Part shown: piece by piece, positions 30,396 to 30,547 of the stretch | Layout: each line of letters starts with the position of its first letter | Numbering within the stretch: the first letter of the stretch is position 1 | From: CAYRHS01 sp964424125 | GTDB lineage: Bacteria; Actinomycetota; Acidimicrobiia; IMCC26256; JAOSJL01 | Direction: 5' to 3' | NCBI GenBank assembly: GCA_964424125.1 | Contig: CAYRHS010000013.1 | Location: forward strand, 1-30,547 | DNA length: 30,547 nt | Translations under genes and position numbers: made by a program | The notes under the pieces: model-generated | What the model saw: only the letters and a program-made list of their open reading frames with translations | Database searches by the model: none | Told to the model about the DNA's origin: nothing

Positions 30396-30547
30396 GCCGA
30401 TCGGTCCCGCGCCGTTGTTCGGCAACTCTCGATTGCGTAGCGAGGTACGGGGAGGTGCGGGGCAGACTTTGGCTGGATCAGCACTTGAGTCTCGCCCCGC
30501 GAATCGGGCATCGGGATCTGACAAGCGCTTCATCGGTTCTTCATCGC
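30396..30547. other. Terminal non-coding stretch, nothing identified
   Basis: I see no convincing gene here. The GC content is somewhat lower than in the rest. Two weak inverted repeats, CCGATCGG (30397-30404) and GCCG-TTGTT-CGGC (30411-30423), follow the small acidic gene and could end its transcript. Any gene beyond may be cut by the window edge. Confidence 0.3.

Overview
The window is a dense, very GC-rich stretch of housekeeping chromosome from an actinobacterium (Actinomycetota). The gene order recN-steA-mctB-...-pyrG-NUDIX-xerD-...-scpA-scpB-rluB-...-cmk-...-der is the classic actinobacterial arrangement (as around Rv1696-Rv1713 of M. tuberculosis). Many genes start with GTG, many stop/start pairs overlap by 4 bp, and several genes look leaderless. 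The added genes (an AroH-type chorismate mutase, a DUF512 radical-SAM gene next to der, ispH, tandem AlkP-like membrane proteins) suggest a lineage outside the mycobacteria/streptomycetes. Acidimicrobiia or a relative is my guess, but I cannot prove it from sequence alone. No insertion sequences, phage genes or CRISPR arrays were seen.

Layout. (1) 1-9201, plus strand: a compact operon of recN (5' end outside the window), steA, an mctB/steB-type gene, two tandem paralogous AlkP-like polytopic membrane proteins and an MraY/WecA-like membrane transferase. A GT-C glycosyltransferase (9198-10721, minus) converges on it. (2) 10861-16210, plus: pyrG, a NUDIX hydrolase, xerD, a DksA/TraR zinc-finger protein, a site-2-protease-like M50 peptidase, an HD-domain protein and a one-pass membrane protein. 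(3) trpS on the minus strand, back to back with scpA-scpB-rluB. (4) 19508-23572, plus: aroH, tyrA, aroA, cmk, plsC, joining aromatic amino-acid synthesis to CMP kinase and phospholipid acylation. (5) ispH and a CopD-like membrane protein on the minus strand, divergent from DUF512-der-acyl-CoA carboxylase-zinc-ribbon membrane protein. (6) tRNA-Pro(GGG) and a small acidic protein of unknown function.

How they fit together. Much of the window concerns chromosome maintenance and division: RecN repair, SteA/SteB-like division factors, XerD dimer resolution, ScpAB condensin, Der ribosome assembly. Between steA and pyrG, where M. tuberculosis has only mctB, there are four extra genes whose predicted activities all point to envelope glycopolymer or lipid-linked sugar chemistry. 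This block is the best candidate for an undescribed system. In both AlkP-like proteins the usual metal-binding Asp position is a Pro, while polar motifs in the membrane half are strictly conserved and collinear.

Regulation visible in sequence. A TANNNT -10 element lies 6-8 nt before the start codon of six genes (the DksA-like gene, trpS, scpA, aroH, ispH, DUF512), the arrangement typical of leaderless transcripts. All three convergent gene junctions carry a perfect inverted repeat, and in two of them the repeat contains the stop codons of both genes.
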